Counted from the stretch's first letter, positions 17,287-26,274 are shown. The stretch: 64,000 bases of DNA from JALNZF01 sp049793155 (GCA_049793155.1 JBARBN010000106.1:43620-107619), one strand, 5' to 3'. A program made the numbers and translations. Notes: a model not told the origin generated them from the sequence alone.

Positions 17287-17439
17287 CACTCCGTTTCCCG
17301 TTAACGCGTACGGGAGATACCTTCTGCCTCCCCATCTTAAGGTGCCAACATGGCACTTCAAGTCGTCGAACTCCACGTTTGTCAGCTTTTTTATGAAATC
17401 ATGAGGGAAGCGATAAAGATTCCTTTTTACAGCACTCAC
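17287..17439 (-). pseudogene. Fragment of an ORF6N-domain (phage antirepressor-type) protein
   Basis: Codons from 17439 read SAVKRNLYRFPHDFIKKLT, NVEFDDLKCHV and then WGGRRYLPYALTGNGV. This is the middle of the ORF6N DNA-binding domain, whose consensus runs AVKRN-x-x-RFP-x-DF, LT-x-x-E, WGGRR-x-LPYAFTE-x-GV. Neither the N-terminal part nor the C-terminal part of the family is present; the upstream edge abuts the histidine kinase stop. It is a decayed piece of a prophage or mobile gene. Confidence 0.65.
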
Positions 17440-17484
17440 CAGCCTTTTGTCGTCACCGCATCGAATACACCGCGCCGTATGAAG

Positions 17485-18618
17485 CTACAGTGTAAAGAAG
17501 AACTCAGCACCTTTGTCCACCGCGCCTTCGGCCCCGACGCGGCCTCCATGCCGGTGAATGATGCGGCGCACGGTTGCGAGGCCAATGCCGGTTCCGGGAA
17601 ACTGGGCCTCCTGATGAAGACGCTGAAAGGGAATAAAGAGCTTTTCCGCGAAGGCCATGTCAAAACCGGCCCCGTTGTCCCTGACAAAATAGACCGGCTT
17701 CCCCTCCTGACTCCTGATCCCGAACTCTATCCGCGCCTTCCTGCGGCCGGCAGTGAACTTCATCGCGTTCCCCATCAGGTTCTCCAGGACGATCCGGAGC
17801 AGACGGCCGTCGCCGGTGACCCGGACCCTGGGCGCTATGATGAACTCAATGTCGCGGTCAAGGAAGGCTTTCTCCAGGCTGTCCGCCACAACGTCGGCAA
17901 GCTCACTGAGATCGACGGGCTCGCCTCTCATCTCGCCCCTGGTCACCCGGGAAAGGGCCAGCAGGTCATCGATGAGCTGGTCCATTCGGGTGCCTGCGGC
18001 ATGAATTCGTTCGAGGAACCCCCTCGACTCCTTGTCAAGGCTCGCGGCGTGGTCGGAGATCAGTACCGCGCTGAAACCGCGTATGCTCCTGAGCGGCGCC
18101 TTCAGGTCGTGCGAAACCGAGTAGCTGAAGGACTCCAGCTCCTGGTTCGCTGCCTCCAGTTGCGCGGCCCGGCGGCGCAGCTCGTCTTCAACGTTCTTGA
18201 GCTTCGTAATGTCTTCCAGAACAAGCAGGGTGAATTCCCTGTCCTCGTACCGGATGGGGCTGGCGGTCACCATCATATGGACCTCGCTCATCCCGCCGTT
18301 GTGCAGGAGCAGCATCTTCACGGTCTCCTGCTCCACCGCGTCCCCTTTAAAGGACCTGTTGACGGATTTCCTTACGACGCAGTCCACGCAGGCAGGGGCC
18401 CTTCCGCACCCTTCGGGGGTCTCAGTCGAATGGAGGCAATGCAGCGCCTCGCCGCCCCGTTTCAAAAGGACCATGTCCTTGTCAGCGCCCAACAGCCGTG
18501 ACGCGGCAATATTCAGGTGATGGATCCGGACATCCTCGTCAACGATGAAGATGAACGAAGGGATGGTGTCGAAGAGATGGTGGAGGAAATCAGCTTTTTG
18601 TAGCAAGTCTTTATTCAT
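17485..18618 (-). CDS. Soluble PAS-domain histidine kinase with Cys-rich PAS
   Basis: A PAS domain covers about residues 10-135, containing IPSFIFIVDEDVRI and a cysteine cluster in EGCGRAPACVDCVVRKS (Cys at about 80, 86, 89). A coiled linker leads to HisKA with the box SYSVSHDLKAPLRSI (His near 179). The HATPase_c domain has NLMGNAMKF, DNGAGFD and GTGIGLATV. No transmembrane helix is present, so it is cytosolic. The PAS cysteines could bind a metal or Fe-S cluster. No response regulator is adjacent. Confidence 0.92.
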   Translation of the reverse strand: MNKDLLQKADFLHHLFDTIPSFIFIVDEDVRIHHLNIAASRLLGADKDMVLLKRGGEALHCLHSTETPEGCGRAPACVDCVVRKSVNRSFKGDAVEQETVKMLLLHNGGMSEVHMMVTASPIRYEDREFTLLVLEDITKLKNVEDELRRRAAQLEAANQELESFSYSVSHDLKAPLRSIRGFSAVLISDHAASLDKESRGFLERIHAAGTRMDQLIDDLLALSRVTRGEMRGEPVDLSELADVVADSLEKAFLDRDIEFIIAPRVRVTGDGRLLRIVLENLMGNAMKFTAGRRKARIEFGIRSQEGKPVYFVRDNGAGFDMAFAEKLFIPFQRLHQEAQFPGTGIGLATVRRIIHRHGGRVGAEGAVDKGAEFFFTL

Positions 18619-18759
18619 GGTTTCTGGTCGTCGAAAAAATGGGCTGTGAACTTCTTGGCGTCTTTCCTATTCCGGCACTGCCCTCTTTCCGCCGGTCCGG
18701 CATACTACCTGAACAGCGGGCTCAAAGCAATAAGCCAAAGCAACGTACCAGGTTCGGTG

Positions 18760-19200
18760 CTAATCGTCGGCCTGATCCTGTCTCTTCCACTTGAGCAATA
18801 AACAGATGACGATCCAGGTAAAGGTCCTGAACATCATGGCGAAGATGCTGATCATGGCCACTTCCTGCCCGTACTGCTGCATGCCGACAAGGCCGAAAAA
18901 GACGATGCCGTGGAACGCAAGGATGTTCACGCTCAGGCTGATGCTCCACGCACTACGCATCCACATGCCGACGCCGGCGACAACGGAAACAGCGCCCATC
19001 GCTGCATTGTACCACACGAGCCAGGGGATAACGTGGTAGACGGGTATTGTCACGCCGAGAAGAACGCTTCCCCCTTCCCTGATGGAGAGCAGGCCGAGCG
19101 CGACCGCGAGTATGGATGCAACGCGGTCCCGTTTCTGCTGGGTTATTGTTGCCTTTGCCGGAGGCAGATTCGTTTTATTTTTTGTTTTCTTTTTTGCCAT
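18760..19200 (-). CDS. Small polytopic membrane protein
   Basis: The start at 19200 (MAKKKTKNKTNLPPAKATIT) is chosen because the upstream extension has no membrane or domain character. About 146 residues with a basic N-terminus and four hydrophobic helices, including VASILAVALGLLSI, WLVWYNAAMGAVSVVAGVGMW, ISLSVNILAFHGIVFFGLVG and MMFRTFTWIVICLLL. No family is recognised. It is alone on this strand between a kinase and a VOC-domain gene. Confidence 0.6.
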   Translation of the reverse strand: MAKKKTKNKTNLPPAKATITQQKRDRVASILAVALGLLSIREGGSVLLGVTIPVYHVIPWLVWYNAAMGAVSVVAGVGMWMRSAWSISLSVNILAFHGIVFFGLVGMQQYGQEVAMISIFAMMFRTFTWIVICLLLKWKRQDQADD

Positions 19201-19271
19201 GTCTTTCAATAGTTCTCTGCCGCGTTTCACCCCAACCCCGCACATCCCCGGAGCGGCCCTTCCACCCTGCA

Positions 19272-19775
19272 CTAGGATCTCATGCCTGCCGGGCGTCGGA
19301 CTGCCTTCCGCGATCGCACTGACCGCGACACTGCCGCCTTCTTTGTGCTGCTCTTTTTCTTCGCCTTTGCCTTCGGTGCATGCCAATTGTGCGGGATGGG
19401 CTGCAGCATGCTTACGCGATTGCCTTCAGAGTCAACGAACGAGACATAACTTCCCACGTCGGGTATCTCCATCGGCTCACCGAGCACAGTACCGCCCGCT
19501 TTGACGACCTTCCTGGCCGCTCTCTTTATATTGTCGACCGCGATGACGATGGACGGATATTGCGCGGGCCAATCGGGTTTTTTCGGGTAAAATCCCCCAT
19601 TGATCGCGCCGCGCCTTGTGGGCCCCTTCTTGCTGGTCTCGACGGTTGTCGCAAGGACATAGTTCCCCATCTCCTCGCCAAGCATCTGAGTCTGCCAGCC
19701 GAAAGCGGACTTATAGAACTTCGCCATGCGCATCCGGTCATCATACGGCATCTCAAAGTGAACAACGGCATCCAT
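19272..19775 (-). CDS. VOC (glyoxalase/bleomycin resistance) superfamily protein
   Basis: The 167-residue protein begins MDAVVHFEMPYDDRMRMAKFYKSAFGW, the typical first strand and helix of a VOC module. It continues with INGGFYPK, VIAVDNIKRAARKVVKAGGTVLGEPMEIPDVG and FVDSEGNRVSMLQP. A Lys/Arg/Ser-rich tail of about 35 residues follows (KKSSTKKAAVSRSVRSRK), unusual for the family and perhaps nucleic-acid binding. The start follows AAGGAGG. The enzymatic function is not assignable. Confidence 0.85.
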   Translation of the reverse strand: MDAVVHFEMPYDDRMRMAKFYKSAFGWQTQMLGEEMGNYVLATTVETSKKGPTRRGAINGGFYPKKPDWPAQYPSIVIAVDNIKRAARKVVKAGGTVLGEPMEIPDVGSYVSFVDSEGNRVSMLQPIPHNWHAPKAKAKKKSSTKKAAVSRSVRSRKAVRRPAGMRS

Positions 19776-20269
19776 ATTGTGTCCTCCTTGTTATTTGAAG
19801 TATCAGCCCGGAAAACCTCCCGCGAACTTCTCAGGGTCAGGTCCTTAGCCCCCCGTCTTGTGCTGAGCGTACTATAATTAAACGATTTTGGCAAGGATAT
19901 TGGTGCTCTGAAAAGAGATAGAACATGGATAAAATCAGTCATCAGGCATTCCCTGATCTTGGGCTTCGCTTTGCTGATGATCATCGGACAGTGTGGAATT
20001 TTCCGTGGGTTTTTAGACTCCTTTTTTTTGAGGAACAGGGATTCGTGATCGCCTCATGCAATATCTCTCAGATATGAGCAGCCTTATTTATGTTTTGATA
20101 TAATTGACTCCCTTGGCCGGGAATGATATATTAATTGAATGCGCGATCTGCCATACACGGCTCGTGCAACGATGTTCGTTATCTGACGCGCAGTATCCTG
20201 AAAATTCAGTGATCGGCGCTCTTCGCTTTTCACTGGCCACGATGCAGCTTGCGCAAGGAAGGCCGGTTC
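19776..20269. other. Spacer between divergent genes
   Basis: About 490 bases with no convincing frame. A weak TGGC-GC pair near 20235-20250 was considered as a sigma-54 promoter and rejected for being too close to the next start. Promoters for the VOC gene and for the response regulator should lie here. Confidence 0.4.
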
Positions 20270-21589
20270 GTGAAAAAGAATATTCTCATCATAGACGACG
20301 ACCACATGGTCCTGTCCGCCATTGAGCCGTTCCTCGAGGATGAAGGCTTCAACGTCCAGACTGCTGTTACCCTGGCGGGCGCCCGGGAGAACGTCTCCCT
20401 GCGAAGTTATGATGCGGTCATTATCGACCAGAACTTGCCTGATGGCAGCGGCATCGATCTTATACGGGAATTGCGCGCGACAAACGCCGACATGGCTATC
20501 GTTGTCATCACCGGGGCCGCGGACGTGCCGCTGGCCGTTAAGGCGATGCAGGAAGGCGCTGACAATTTCCTTCCGAAGCCCCTGCGTCTTGACAACCTGC
20601 TCTTTATCCTCAAGAAGAGCCTCGAGGTCAGCTCCCTGCGCAGGAGCTCGGACGGCCGCAAGCGGATGGAAAAACGAAGCTACTTTGATTTTGGCATGAG
20701 CCCGGCGATGAAATCGGTTCATGAGCATGCCGGGCTGGCGCGGGACAATGACTCACCGCTGCTCATTATGGGGGAAACGGGTGTGGGCAAGGGCGTCCTG
20801 GCCCGATGGATCCACGAGAACGGCAGGCGCGGCACGGGGTCGTTTGTCGAGGTGAATTGCTCTGGCCTTCGCGGCGAACTGCTGGCGAGCGAACTGTTAG
20901 GCCACTGCAGGGGCGCCTTCACGTCGGCAGTGCAGGACCGGCAGGGGCTTTTGGACGTTGCTGACGGCGGGACCTTGTTTCTTGACGAGATCGGAGACAT
21001 GGACCTTGTGGTGCAGGCACAGTTCCTGAAAGTGATCGAGGAGAAATCCTATCGCCGCCTCGGCGAGGTCAAGATGCGCTCAAGCGACTTTCGTCTCATC
21101 TGCGCCACGAACAAAGACCTGACAGAAGAGGCGTCACAGGGCCGCTTTCGAAAAGACCTTTTGTATCGTATCCAGGTGATGCCTATCGTCGTTCCGCCGC
21201 TCAGAGAGCGGTCCGAGGATATCGAACGTCTGGCGCTCCATATCCTTGCCAACCTGAATTATTTCTTCGAAGGCATTGCGTCCGATATCGTTACCCTTCT
21301 CAAGACCTATCCTTGGCCCGGCAATGTCCGGGAACTCCGCAATGTGCTGGAGCGTGCGGTCATCCTGGCTCGCGGGAGCGTACTCACCCCTCAGCTCTTT
21401 GCCAGCATCAACGGGCCGTCGCGAACGGCCCTCCTGGAGCCTGTTGACCGAATGAATGGCACTGAGCTGGAGATGATCAGGACCGCGCTGAAACGCACCA
21501 GCGGCAATGTGATCAAGGCAGCCAAAGAACTTGGCATGTCGCGGGCAACACTGTACCGAAAGATCAAGAGAATGCATCCCCGGGGTTAG
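20270..21589 (+). CDS. Sigma-54-dependent response regulator, NtrC family
   Basis: A GTG start at 20270 follows AAGGAAGG and gives VKKNILIIDDD; an upstream TTG at 20249 is weaker. The receiver spans residues 1-120 with D9-D11, phospho-acceptor D53 and Lys in PKPLR. The AAA+ domain (about 140-375) has Walker A GETGVGKG, Walker B TLFLDEIGD, and GAFTSA in place of the usual GAFTGA loop that contacts sigma-54. A Fis-type helix-turn-helix ends the protein (AAKELGMSRATLYRKIKR). It activates sigma-54 promoters on phosphorylation. No cognate kinase is adjacent on the same strand. Confidence 0.95.
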   Translation: MKKNILIIDDDHMVLSAIEPFLEDEGFNVQTAVTLAGARENVSLRSYDAVIIDQNLPDGSGIDLIRELRATNADMAIVVITGAADVPLAVKAMQEGADNFLPKPLRLDNLLFILKKSLEVSSLRRSSDGRKRMEKRSYFDFGMSPAMKSVHEHAGLARDNDSPLLIMGETGVGKGVLARWIHENGRRGTGSFVEVNCSGLRGELLASELLGHCRGAFTSAVQDRQGLLDVADGGTLFLDEIGDMDLVVQAQFLKVIEEKSYRRLGEVKMRSSDFRLICATNKDLTEEASQGRFRKDLLYRIQVMPIVVPPLRERSEDIERLALHILANLNYFFEGIASDIVTLLKTYPWPGNVRELRNVLERAVILARGSVLTPQLFASINGPSRTALLEPVDRMNGTELEMIRTALKRTSGNVIKAAKELGMSRATLYRKIKRMHPRG

Positions 21590-21683
21590 CTCACGATCCC
21601 CTTTTGCTGACCACGCGGCGAACGGCCATTGTTTCGGTAAAACCTATCACTGTTTTTCGTCCCGATCCTTAAAGCAACCGCAT

Positions 21684-24008
21684 TCAGAAACGTTCGAATT
21701 CCTTATCCCGGAAGTCAGGCGTGTCATAACTTTCCAAACTGATCTTCGCACCCGCGAGCTTTGGAGGACGGACCGGCGCGTACACTTTCGTGAACGGTCT
21801 GTCCGCAGTGACAAGCGGGCGGGCCTCATGGTGTGCTACCTCTTCGTTCACCCTGGCAACTTTGAAGAACGCGATCGTGCCCTGAAGCTGTTCGGACTGG
21901 GACGACAACTCCTCCGCGGTAGACGACATCTCCTCCGCAGCGCCCGCGTTCTGCTGGATCACCTGATTGAGCTGCTGGATGGCGCCGTTGATCTGGTCCG
22001 CACCCGTGGTCTGCTCTTTCGATGCAGCGCTGATCTCCTGCACCAGCGCTGCGGTCTTCTGGATATCAGGCACCAGCTTGGCCAGCATCGCCCCGGCTGT
22101 TTCGGCAACGTGGACGCTTATGGTCGACAGCTTGCTGATCTCTGTGGCCGCCACCTGGCTCCGCTCCGCAAGCTTTCTCACCTCCGAGGCAACCACGGCA
22201 AAGCCCTTCCCGTGCTCGCCGGCCCGGGCCGCCTCGATCGCAGCATTCAATGCCAGCAGGTTTGTCTGGCGGGCGATCTCCTCGATGATCGATATCCGGG
22301 ACGCGATCTCCTTCATGGCAACCACGGTCTCGGACACGGCCTTGGCGCTCTCCAGGGCATCGGCGGATGACTTGAGCGCGATCTTCTCGGTCTGTGATGC
22401 GTTGTCCGCGTTCTGCTTGATCGTGGCGTTTATCTGTTCGACGGACGACGAAGCTTCCTCGGCTGATGACGCCTGCTCGGTATTGCCCTGCGACAACTGC
22501 TCCGCGCTGGCGGACAACTGCTGGCTGCCCGAGGCCACATTCTCTGCTGCTGCCTTGACGTCGGTTACCACTCTGTGCAGTTTTTCGACCATTTTGGCAA
22601 GGGACTTTCCAAGGCTGTCGTTTTCAGAGAGCACCTTGACCGTGCGCGTGACGTCGCCATTTGATATCATCTCAGCTACCTGGGCGTGACTGCTCAGGGT
22701 TTCGACCATGCTGTTCATGCTTTTTCCCAGCACGTCTTTTTCGGAAAGGACCCGAACTTTCACATTGAGATCGCCGAGGGCGATCCTCTCTGCATTTTTC
22801 GCATGGTCGCTGAGGTTCTCGACCATCTTTTTCATGGCATCGAATATGCGGCCGAACTCATCATGTCGATCGATCTGTATCTGCTGCGTCAGATCGCCGC
22901 TGCTGATCTGAGTAACATAATCGAGGGTGCGTTTCACCGGCCTGCGGATCAATCTCAACGAGAGAAGATAGATCGCCGCGATGAGGGCCACGACCACAAG
23001 AGCGCTCGCGAGAAGCAGATAATTTCTTATCTTCGCGGTCACGGCAGACATATCAGCGGCGTATATTCCGGCCCCGATGACCCAGTTCCAGTTGTCATGG
23101 GAGGTATAGACCACGATCTTGTCCCGCGGATGGATCTCCTTTGCTTCAGTATTCAGCCAGGGGTACCTGATGATGCCGTTCTTCTTTTCGAGCATTTCCT
23201 TGATGAATTCCCGCCCATTGGAGTCTTTGGAATCGAGAATATTCTGGCCTTCCTTGAACGGATGAACGACCAGATTTCCGTATGTCGGGCCTGTTTTTGC
23301 GTCCAGGACGTAAAGATAACCGCTTTCGCCCACCTTCAATGACCGGATCTTATCTTTGAGGCCCCTGAGGTTTTCGGTGAAGTCCACGCCGATAAAAAAG
23401 ATGCCGATAACGCGCCCTGCGCTGTCCTTGATAGGAACATACTTGGTCATATAATCTTTGTTAAAAAGCGTGGCTTTGCCTGTGTAGCTCTCACCCTGGA
23501 TCAGCTTTTTATATCCGGGATGTTCCTGTCCAAGAATCGTCCCTATAGCCCTCGACCCATCCTGCTTTTTCAAGGAAGTAGCGACGCGTACGAAGGTATC
23601 ATCATCCCTTCTTGCGAATATCGTTGCCACCGCCCCGGTGATGCGTGTAAACGCATCGATCCTCTCAAAATGCAGATTTATGACGCTGTTGCCTGCCAGT
23701 AACGTCGGGGTATCCGTCTCTCCGATGCGTATCTTCTTTGTCGGGGCGATCGTGATCTTTTCTGGATAATATGACGTAAAGACATTGGACAGCATGTCCG
23801 CATTGTGCTGCAAATTGCTGTCATAGGTCTCTACCATATCCTTGACAAGCTGCACTCGCGACGTCAGCTGTTCCAACGTTTGTTCCTCAAAAACTCCCGT
23901 AGTATGGCGGCTGACAAAGAACGTCAGGATGAAGAATGACAGAGAAACAATGGCAACAAGAATGATCACCAACTTCGTCCCAATGGACATATCGCGATAG
24001 CTCATCAT
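21684..24008 (-). CDS. Methyl-accepting chemotaxis protein with double-Cache-type sensor
   Basis: The ATG at 24008 follows AAGGAG and gives MMSYRDMSIGTKLVI; the longer frame overlaps cheW. An inner-membrane helix (about 9-31) precedes a periplasmic Cache-type sensor of about 310 residues, with features such as KAGPTYGNLVVHPFKEGQN and VIGAGIYAAD. A second helix follows (about 340-362), then HAMP, then two further HAMP-like repeats (LGDLNVKVRVLSEKDVLGKSM and NGDVTRTVKVLSENDSLGKSL). The signalling domain has the conserved hairpin EIARQTNLLALNAAIEAARAG. At 774 residues it is long for an MCP. It is in an operon with the preceding cheW. Confidence 0.93.
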   Translation of the reverse strand: MMSYRDMSIGTKLVIILVAIVSLSFFILTFFVSRHTTGVFEEQTLEQLTSRVQLVKDMVETYDSNLQHNADMLSNVFTSYYPEKITIAPTKKIRIGETDTPTLLAGNSVINLHFERIDAFTRITGAVATIFARRDDDTFVRVATSLKKQDGSRAIGTILGQEHPGYKKLIQGESYTGKATLFNKDYMTKYVPIKDSAGRVIGIFFIGVDFTENLRGLKDKIRSLKVGESGYLYVLDAKTGPTYGNLVVHPFKEGQNILDSKDSNGREFIKEMLEKKNGIIRYPWLNTEAKEIHPRDKIVVYTSHDNWNWVIGAGIYAADMSAVTAKIRNYLLLASALVVVALIAAIYLLSLRLIRRPVKRTLDYVTQISSGDLTQQIQIDRHDEFGRIFDAMKKMVENLSDHAKNAERIALGDLNVKVRVLSEKDVLGKSMNSMVETLSSHAQVAEMISNGDVTRTVKVLSENDSLGKSLAKMVEKLHRVVTDVKAAAENVASGSQQLSASAEQLSQGNTEQASSAEEASSSVEQINATIKQNADNASQTEKIALKSSADALESAKAVSETVVAMKEIASRISIIEEIARQTNLLALNAAIEAARAGEHGKGFAVVASEVRKLAERSQVAATEISKLSTISVHVAETAGAMLAKLVPDIQKTAALVQEISAASKEQTTGADQINGAIQQLNQVIQQNAGAAEEMSSTAEELSSQSEQLQGTIAFFKVARVNEEVAHHEARPLVTADRPFTKVYAPVRPPKLAGAKISLESYDTPDFRDKEFERF

Positions 24009-24048
24009 GTTAGTCTCCTTTGTAGCGTTGAAATTTGTTGATGGTAGC

Positions 24049-24591
24049 TCACGATCGTTGTTCGCTGCCCGTAATCCATCCTGCATTCGCCGCGTCCTGT
24101 GCCGCGTCAGCTTCGAAATGCTCCGCTCGCGCACGTTCATCGGAAGAAAACACCTTGTCGATGTCCAGGATGATGACGAACCTTTCGTTATGCCTGCCCA
24201 TGCCCTTGATGAACTCCGTGTTCAGCCGCTTGCCGATCTTGGGCGCCGGCTCGACATGCTCGGACCCCAGGTCCATCACCTCCTGCACCGAATCAACAAG
24301 CGCGCCCAGAACAACGGTCTCCCCGTCAACCGTCACCTCGACGATGATGAGGCAGCTGTTCACAGTCTTCTCGGTCTTCGCCAAGCCGAACTTGAGCCGC
24401 AGGTCCACCACCGGCACCACGCTGCCGCGGACGTTGATCACACCGCACATGAATGCCGGCGTGCGCGGGACCTTCGTGACCGCCGTGAAATCGAGCACCT
24501 CAAGCACCTTGCCGATCTCGAGCGCGAAAACCTCTTCGCCAAGTTTGAAGCTCAGATATTGAGTCGTTTCCATGATACCCGCTTCGGCCAT
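24049..24591 (-). CDS. cheW: Chemotaxis coupling protein CheW
   Basis: The start at 24591 follows GGGAGG. The 180-residue protein has the CheW fold signature: YLSFKLGEEVFALEIGKVLEVLD, CGVINVRGSVVPVVDLRLKFGL and VDSVQEVMDL. A C-terminal extension of about 30 residues rich in Ala, Glu and Asp follows the domain. CheW links receptors to the kinase CheA. The chemoreceptor gene starts 40 bases downstream, which suggests a dedicated receptor-CheW pair; cheA is not in the window. Confidence 0.95.
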   Translation of the reverse strand: MAEAGIMETTQYLSFKLGEEVFALEIGKVLEVLDFTAVTKVPRTPAFMCGVINVRGSVVPVVDLRLKFGLAKTEKTVNSCLIIVEVTVDGETVVLGALVDSVQEVMDLGSEHVEPAPKIGKRLNTEFIKGMGRHNERFVIILDIDKVFSSDERARAEHFEADAAQDAANAGWITGSEQRS

Positions 24592-25072
24592 AGGAACCTC
24601 CCGTTTGAAATTCGGAGTGTACATTGCCAGAGATGCTGTGAAAGCGATACTCGCAACTGTAATACCGTTATTTTTGTCTTATCCTTTTATATTTGTGATA
24701 TAGAAAGCAAAATCCATACCATCCTGTCCGCATATTTTTTATTGCGACACCTGTCATTCGAGCAACGACTTCCGTGAAATTGCCCGAAGGCAGCCTGCAG
24801 CTGCACAACACGGTTATGCTCAAAAATATGCTTTAATATCGCGGTCATTGCTTGAGCAGATGGACGCTGTCCGTGGCTTTCCGTGAAGACATGCTGTCGG
24901 TCTGACCACTATTCATGATCTGCAATATAAACACATTCTAAAAAATGCGCCAATTTAGCCTCTGATTCTCCCCTTTTTATCTGATTATTCTCAATATATG
25001 AGACATGTCTCAAGACAAAATCTCACCATGAGACAGCGTGTGCGACAATATAATTCAAACGATTAAGAGCTT
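24592..25072. other. Spacer with an operator-like palindrome
   Basis: About 480 bases without a coding frame. Its main feature is the TGAGACA element cluster at 24999-25035, listed separately. Confidence 0.4.
24999..25035 (+). promoter_or_regulatory. Palindromic operator-like site with three TGAGACA half-sites
   Basis: TGAGACATGTCTCA (24999-25012) is a perfect 14-base palindrome, and TGAGACA recurs at 25029-25035. Three half-sites in 37 bases suggest a binding site for a dimeric regulator. It lies about 40-70 bases before the ATG at 25073. The regulator is unknown. Confidence 0.45.
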
Positions 25073-25270
25073 ATGAGCTATCTGATTGATTCGGAAGGGA
25101 TCATTTCGTTCACATCGAGAAGGGATGTAGCAGTCGATTTGAGCAAGGCCGTGGTGGGAGAAAAGCACTTTTACCACATTTCAAGGGATGGTTGCAAACC
25201 AGGAAATTGCCCTCGCGCTTCGCAAGATGCCGTGCGCGACCCCTTCACCGCGATTGGAATCTTTCCGTGA
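25073..25270 (+). CDS. Short PAS-like peptide, possibly a gene fragment
   Basis: The 65-residue frame reads MSYLIDSEGIISFTSRRDVAV, then GEKHFYHISRDGCKPGNCPRAS. The IDSEGIISF and Cys-containing GCKPGNC parts resemble a PAS-like start with a Cys cluster, as in the kinase at 17485. The frame ends soon after with no domain continuation. No ribosome binding site is clear. It may be a small protein under the palindromic site upstream, or a remnant of a sensor. Confidence 0.3.
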   Translation: MSYLIDSEGIISFTSRRDVAVDLSKAVVGEKHFYHISRDGCKPGNCPRASQDAVRDPFTAIGIFP

Positions 25271-25412
25271 AACATACCTGAGTGCCGATGCGCTCTGGTA
25301 TGCCGAGGTGCCTTCATATGATTATTAGGCTTTTAATCTTAACATTGAGCGCATTCGAGATTTTTATGAACTGCCTGCTGCCTGTCGCGGAGAAACAGAT
25401 CGATAACCCGAT

Positions 25413-25796
25413 CTACTCCCCCTTCTTCTCCTCTTCTTTTATGATCAGAATAAGGGTGTCCGTCATCGTCGCGCCCGTTTGCGCGTCCTTCCACGGATTC
25501 TGAACCACCACATCCACGTCAATATCCATCTTCTTGAACCGCGCACGCTCTTTCGACGGGCTGCCGACCTTCAGGAACAGAAGCCCCTGCTTATTATAAA
25601 AGGCTATGACCTTTTCGATACTATCGTTGGTCCGGTATGCCGCCCCCTGGATCGACGGGTTCCGCGCGAGCAGATTCGTTCTGATCTGATCGTATTTCGC
25701 TCCGGGGTACACAACGACCCCAAACCGCTCTTCGGCAGCAGCGGTCGATATGCACATCATAAATACAAACGCAGCAACACTAATCCTCGTTATCAT
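25413..25796 (-). CDS. Small exported protein, unknown function
   Basis: The start at 25796 follows AAGGAGA. Residues 1-21 are a signal peptide (ISVAAFVFMMCISTAAA). The mature part of about 106 residues has YPGAKYDQIRTNLL, DSIEKVIAFYNKQG and a hydrophobic strand TDTLILIIKEEE, which suggests a small alpha/beta fold in the periplasm. I recall similar hypothetical proteins with a YPGAK motif near an N-terminal strand, without function. It is followed upstream on the same strand by a TfoX-domain gene. Confidence 0.65.
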   Translation of the reverse strand: MITRISVAAFVFMMCISTAAAEERFGVVVYPGAKYDQIRTNLLARNPSIQGAAYRTNDSIEKVIAFYNKQGLLFLKVGSPSKERARFKKMDIDVDVVVQNPWKDAQTGATMTDTLILIIKEEEKKGE

Positions 25797-25873
25797 CTTT
25801 GTGTCTCCTTCCCGGGCCCCCCTTGGGTCAGCCGTCTGTTCGCCTTTCATCACCTGGTCGATCCTCTTCGCTT

Positions 25874-26254
25874 TTACCCCTTATATTCCCTCAGCGTCTT
25901 CGTCTTCTTTGCCTTTGCCTTCCCCTTCTTTTCCGGCAGCGACAGCGCGTACTCCTTCCCTATCCCCAGCCACTTTGCGAGACCTGCGGCGCCCTTCCAA
26001 CCTGCTTCCCGCACCATGACCCAGCCGCTCATCGGCTTGCCGGTGATATCGAAGGGCTGCACGTTCTTGTCCTTGAGGCTCTTCTCTCCCTGCTCCTTGT
26101 CCGTGCGCACGATCAGGCTGTCCTTGTGGATGCCGAAGGCCATGTTGCCCCTGAGCAGGTAGCCCACGCCGCCGAACATCTTCTTCTTTTCCAGGTCCTT
26201 CCAGCGCTTCGCGGCAATATCGATCATTGCCTCCAATTTTTCGTTATAGGGCAT
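25874..26254 (-). CDS. TfoX N-terminal domain protein
   Basis: The start at 26254 follows CCGGAGCC. Residues 1-105 match the TfoX/Sxy N-terminal domain: IDIAAKRWKDLEKKKMFGGVGYLLRGNMAFGIHKDSLIVR and PFDITGKPMSGWVMV. A Lys-rich C-terminus follows (KKGKAKAKKTKT). TfoX controls competence in gammaproteobacteria, but stand-alone N-terminal-domain proteins are widespread and of unknown role. It precedes the 25796 gene on the same strand with a 77-base gap. Confidence 0.85.
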   Translation of the reverse strand: MPYNEKLEAMIDIAAKRWKDLEKKKMFGGVGYLLRGNMAFGIHKDSLIVRTDKEQGEKSLKDKNVQPFDITGKPMSGWVMVREAGWKGAAGLAKWLGIGKEYALSLPEKKGKAKAKKTKTLREYKG

Positions 26255-26274
26255 ATCTGGCTCCGGTGATGCCG

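Noticed and set aside
17350..18501. Plus-strand frame of 383 codons
   Set aside because: Antisense to the histidine kinase at 17485-18618, which has clear HisKA and ATPase motifs.
20235..20252. Possible sigma-54 promoter (TGGC...GC)
   Set aside because: Poor match to the consensus, and it would place the transcript start inside the ribosome binding site.
20084..20728. Long minus-strand frame of 214 codons across the start of the response regulator
   Set aside because: It overlaps the well-supported NtrC-type gene, has no domain and no ribosome binding site; it is an antisense shadow.
25073..25330. UGA-interrupted (recoded) continuation of the 65-codon frame
   Set aside because: The frame after the TGA lasts only 16 codons and shows no conserved sequence, so there is no support for UGA readthrough here.
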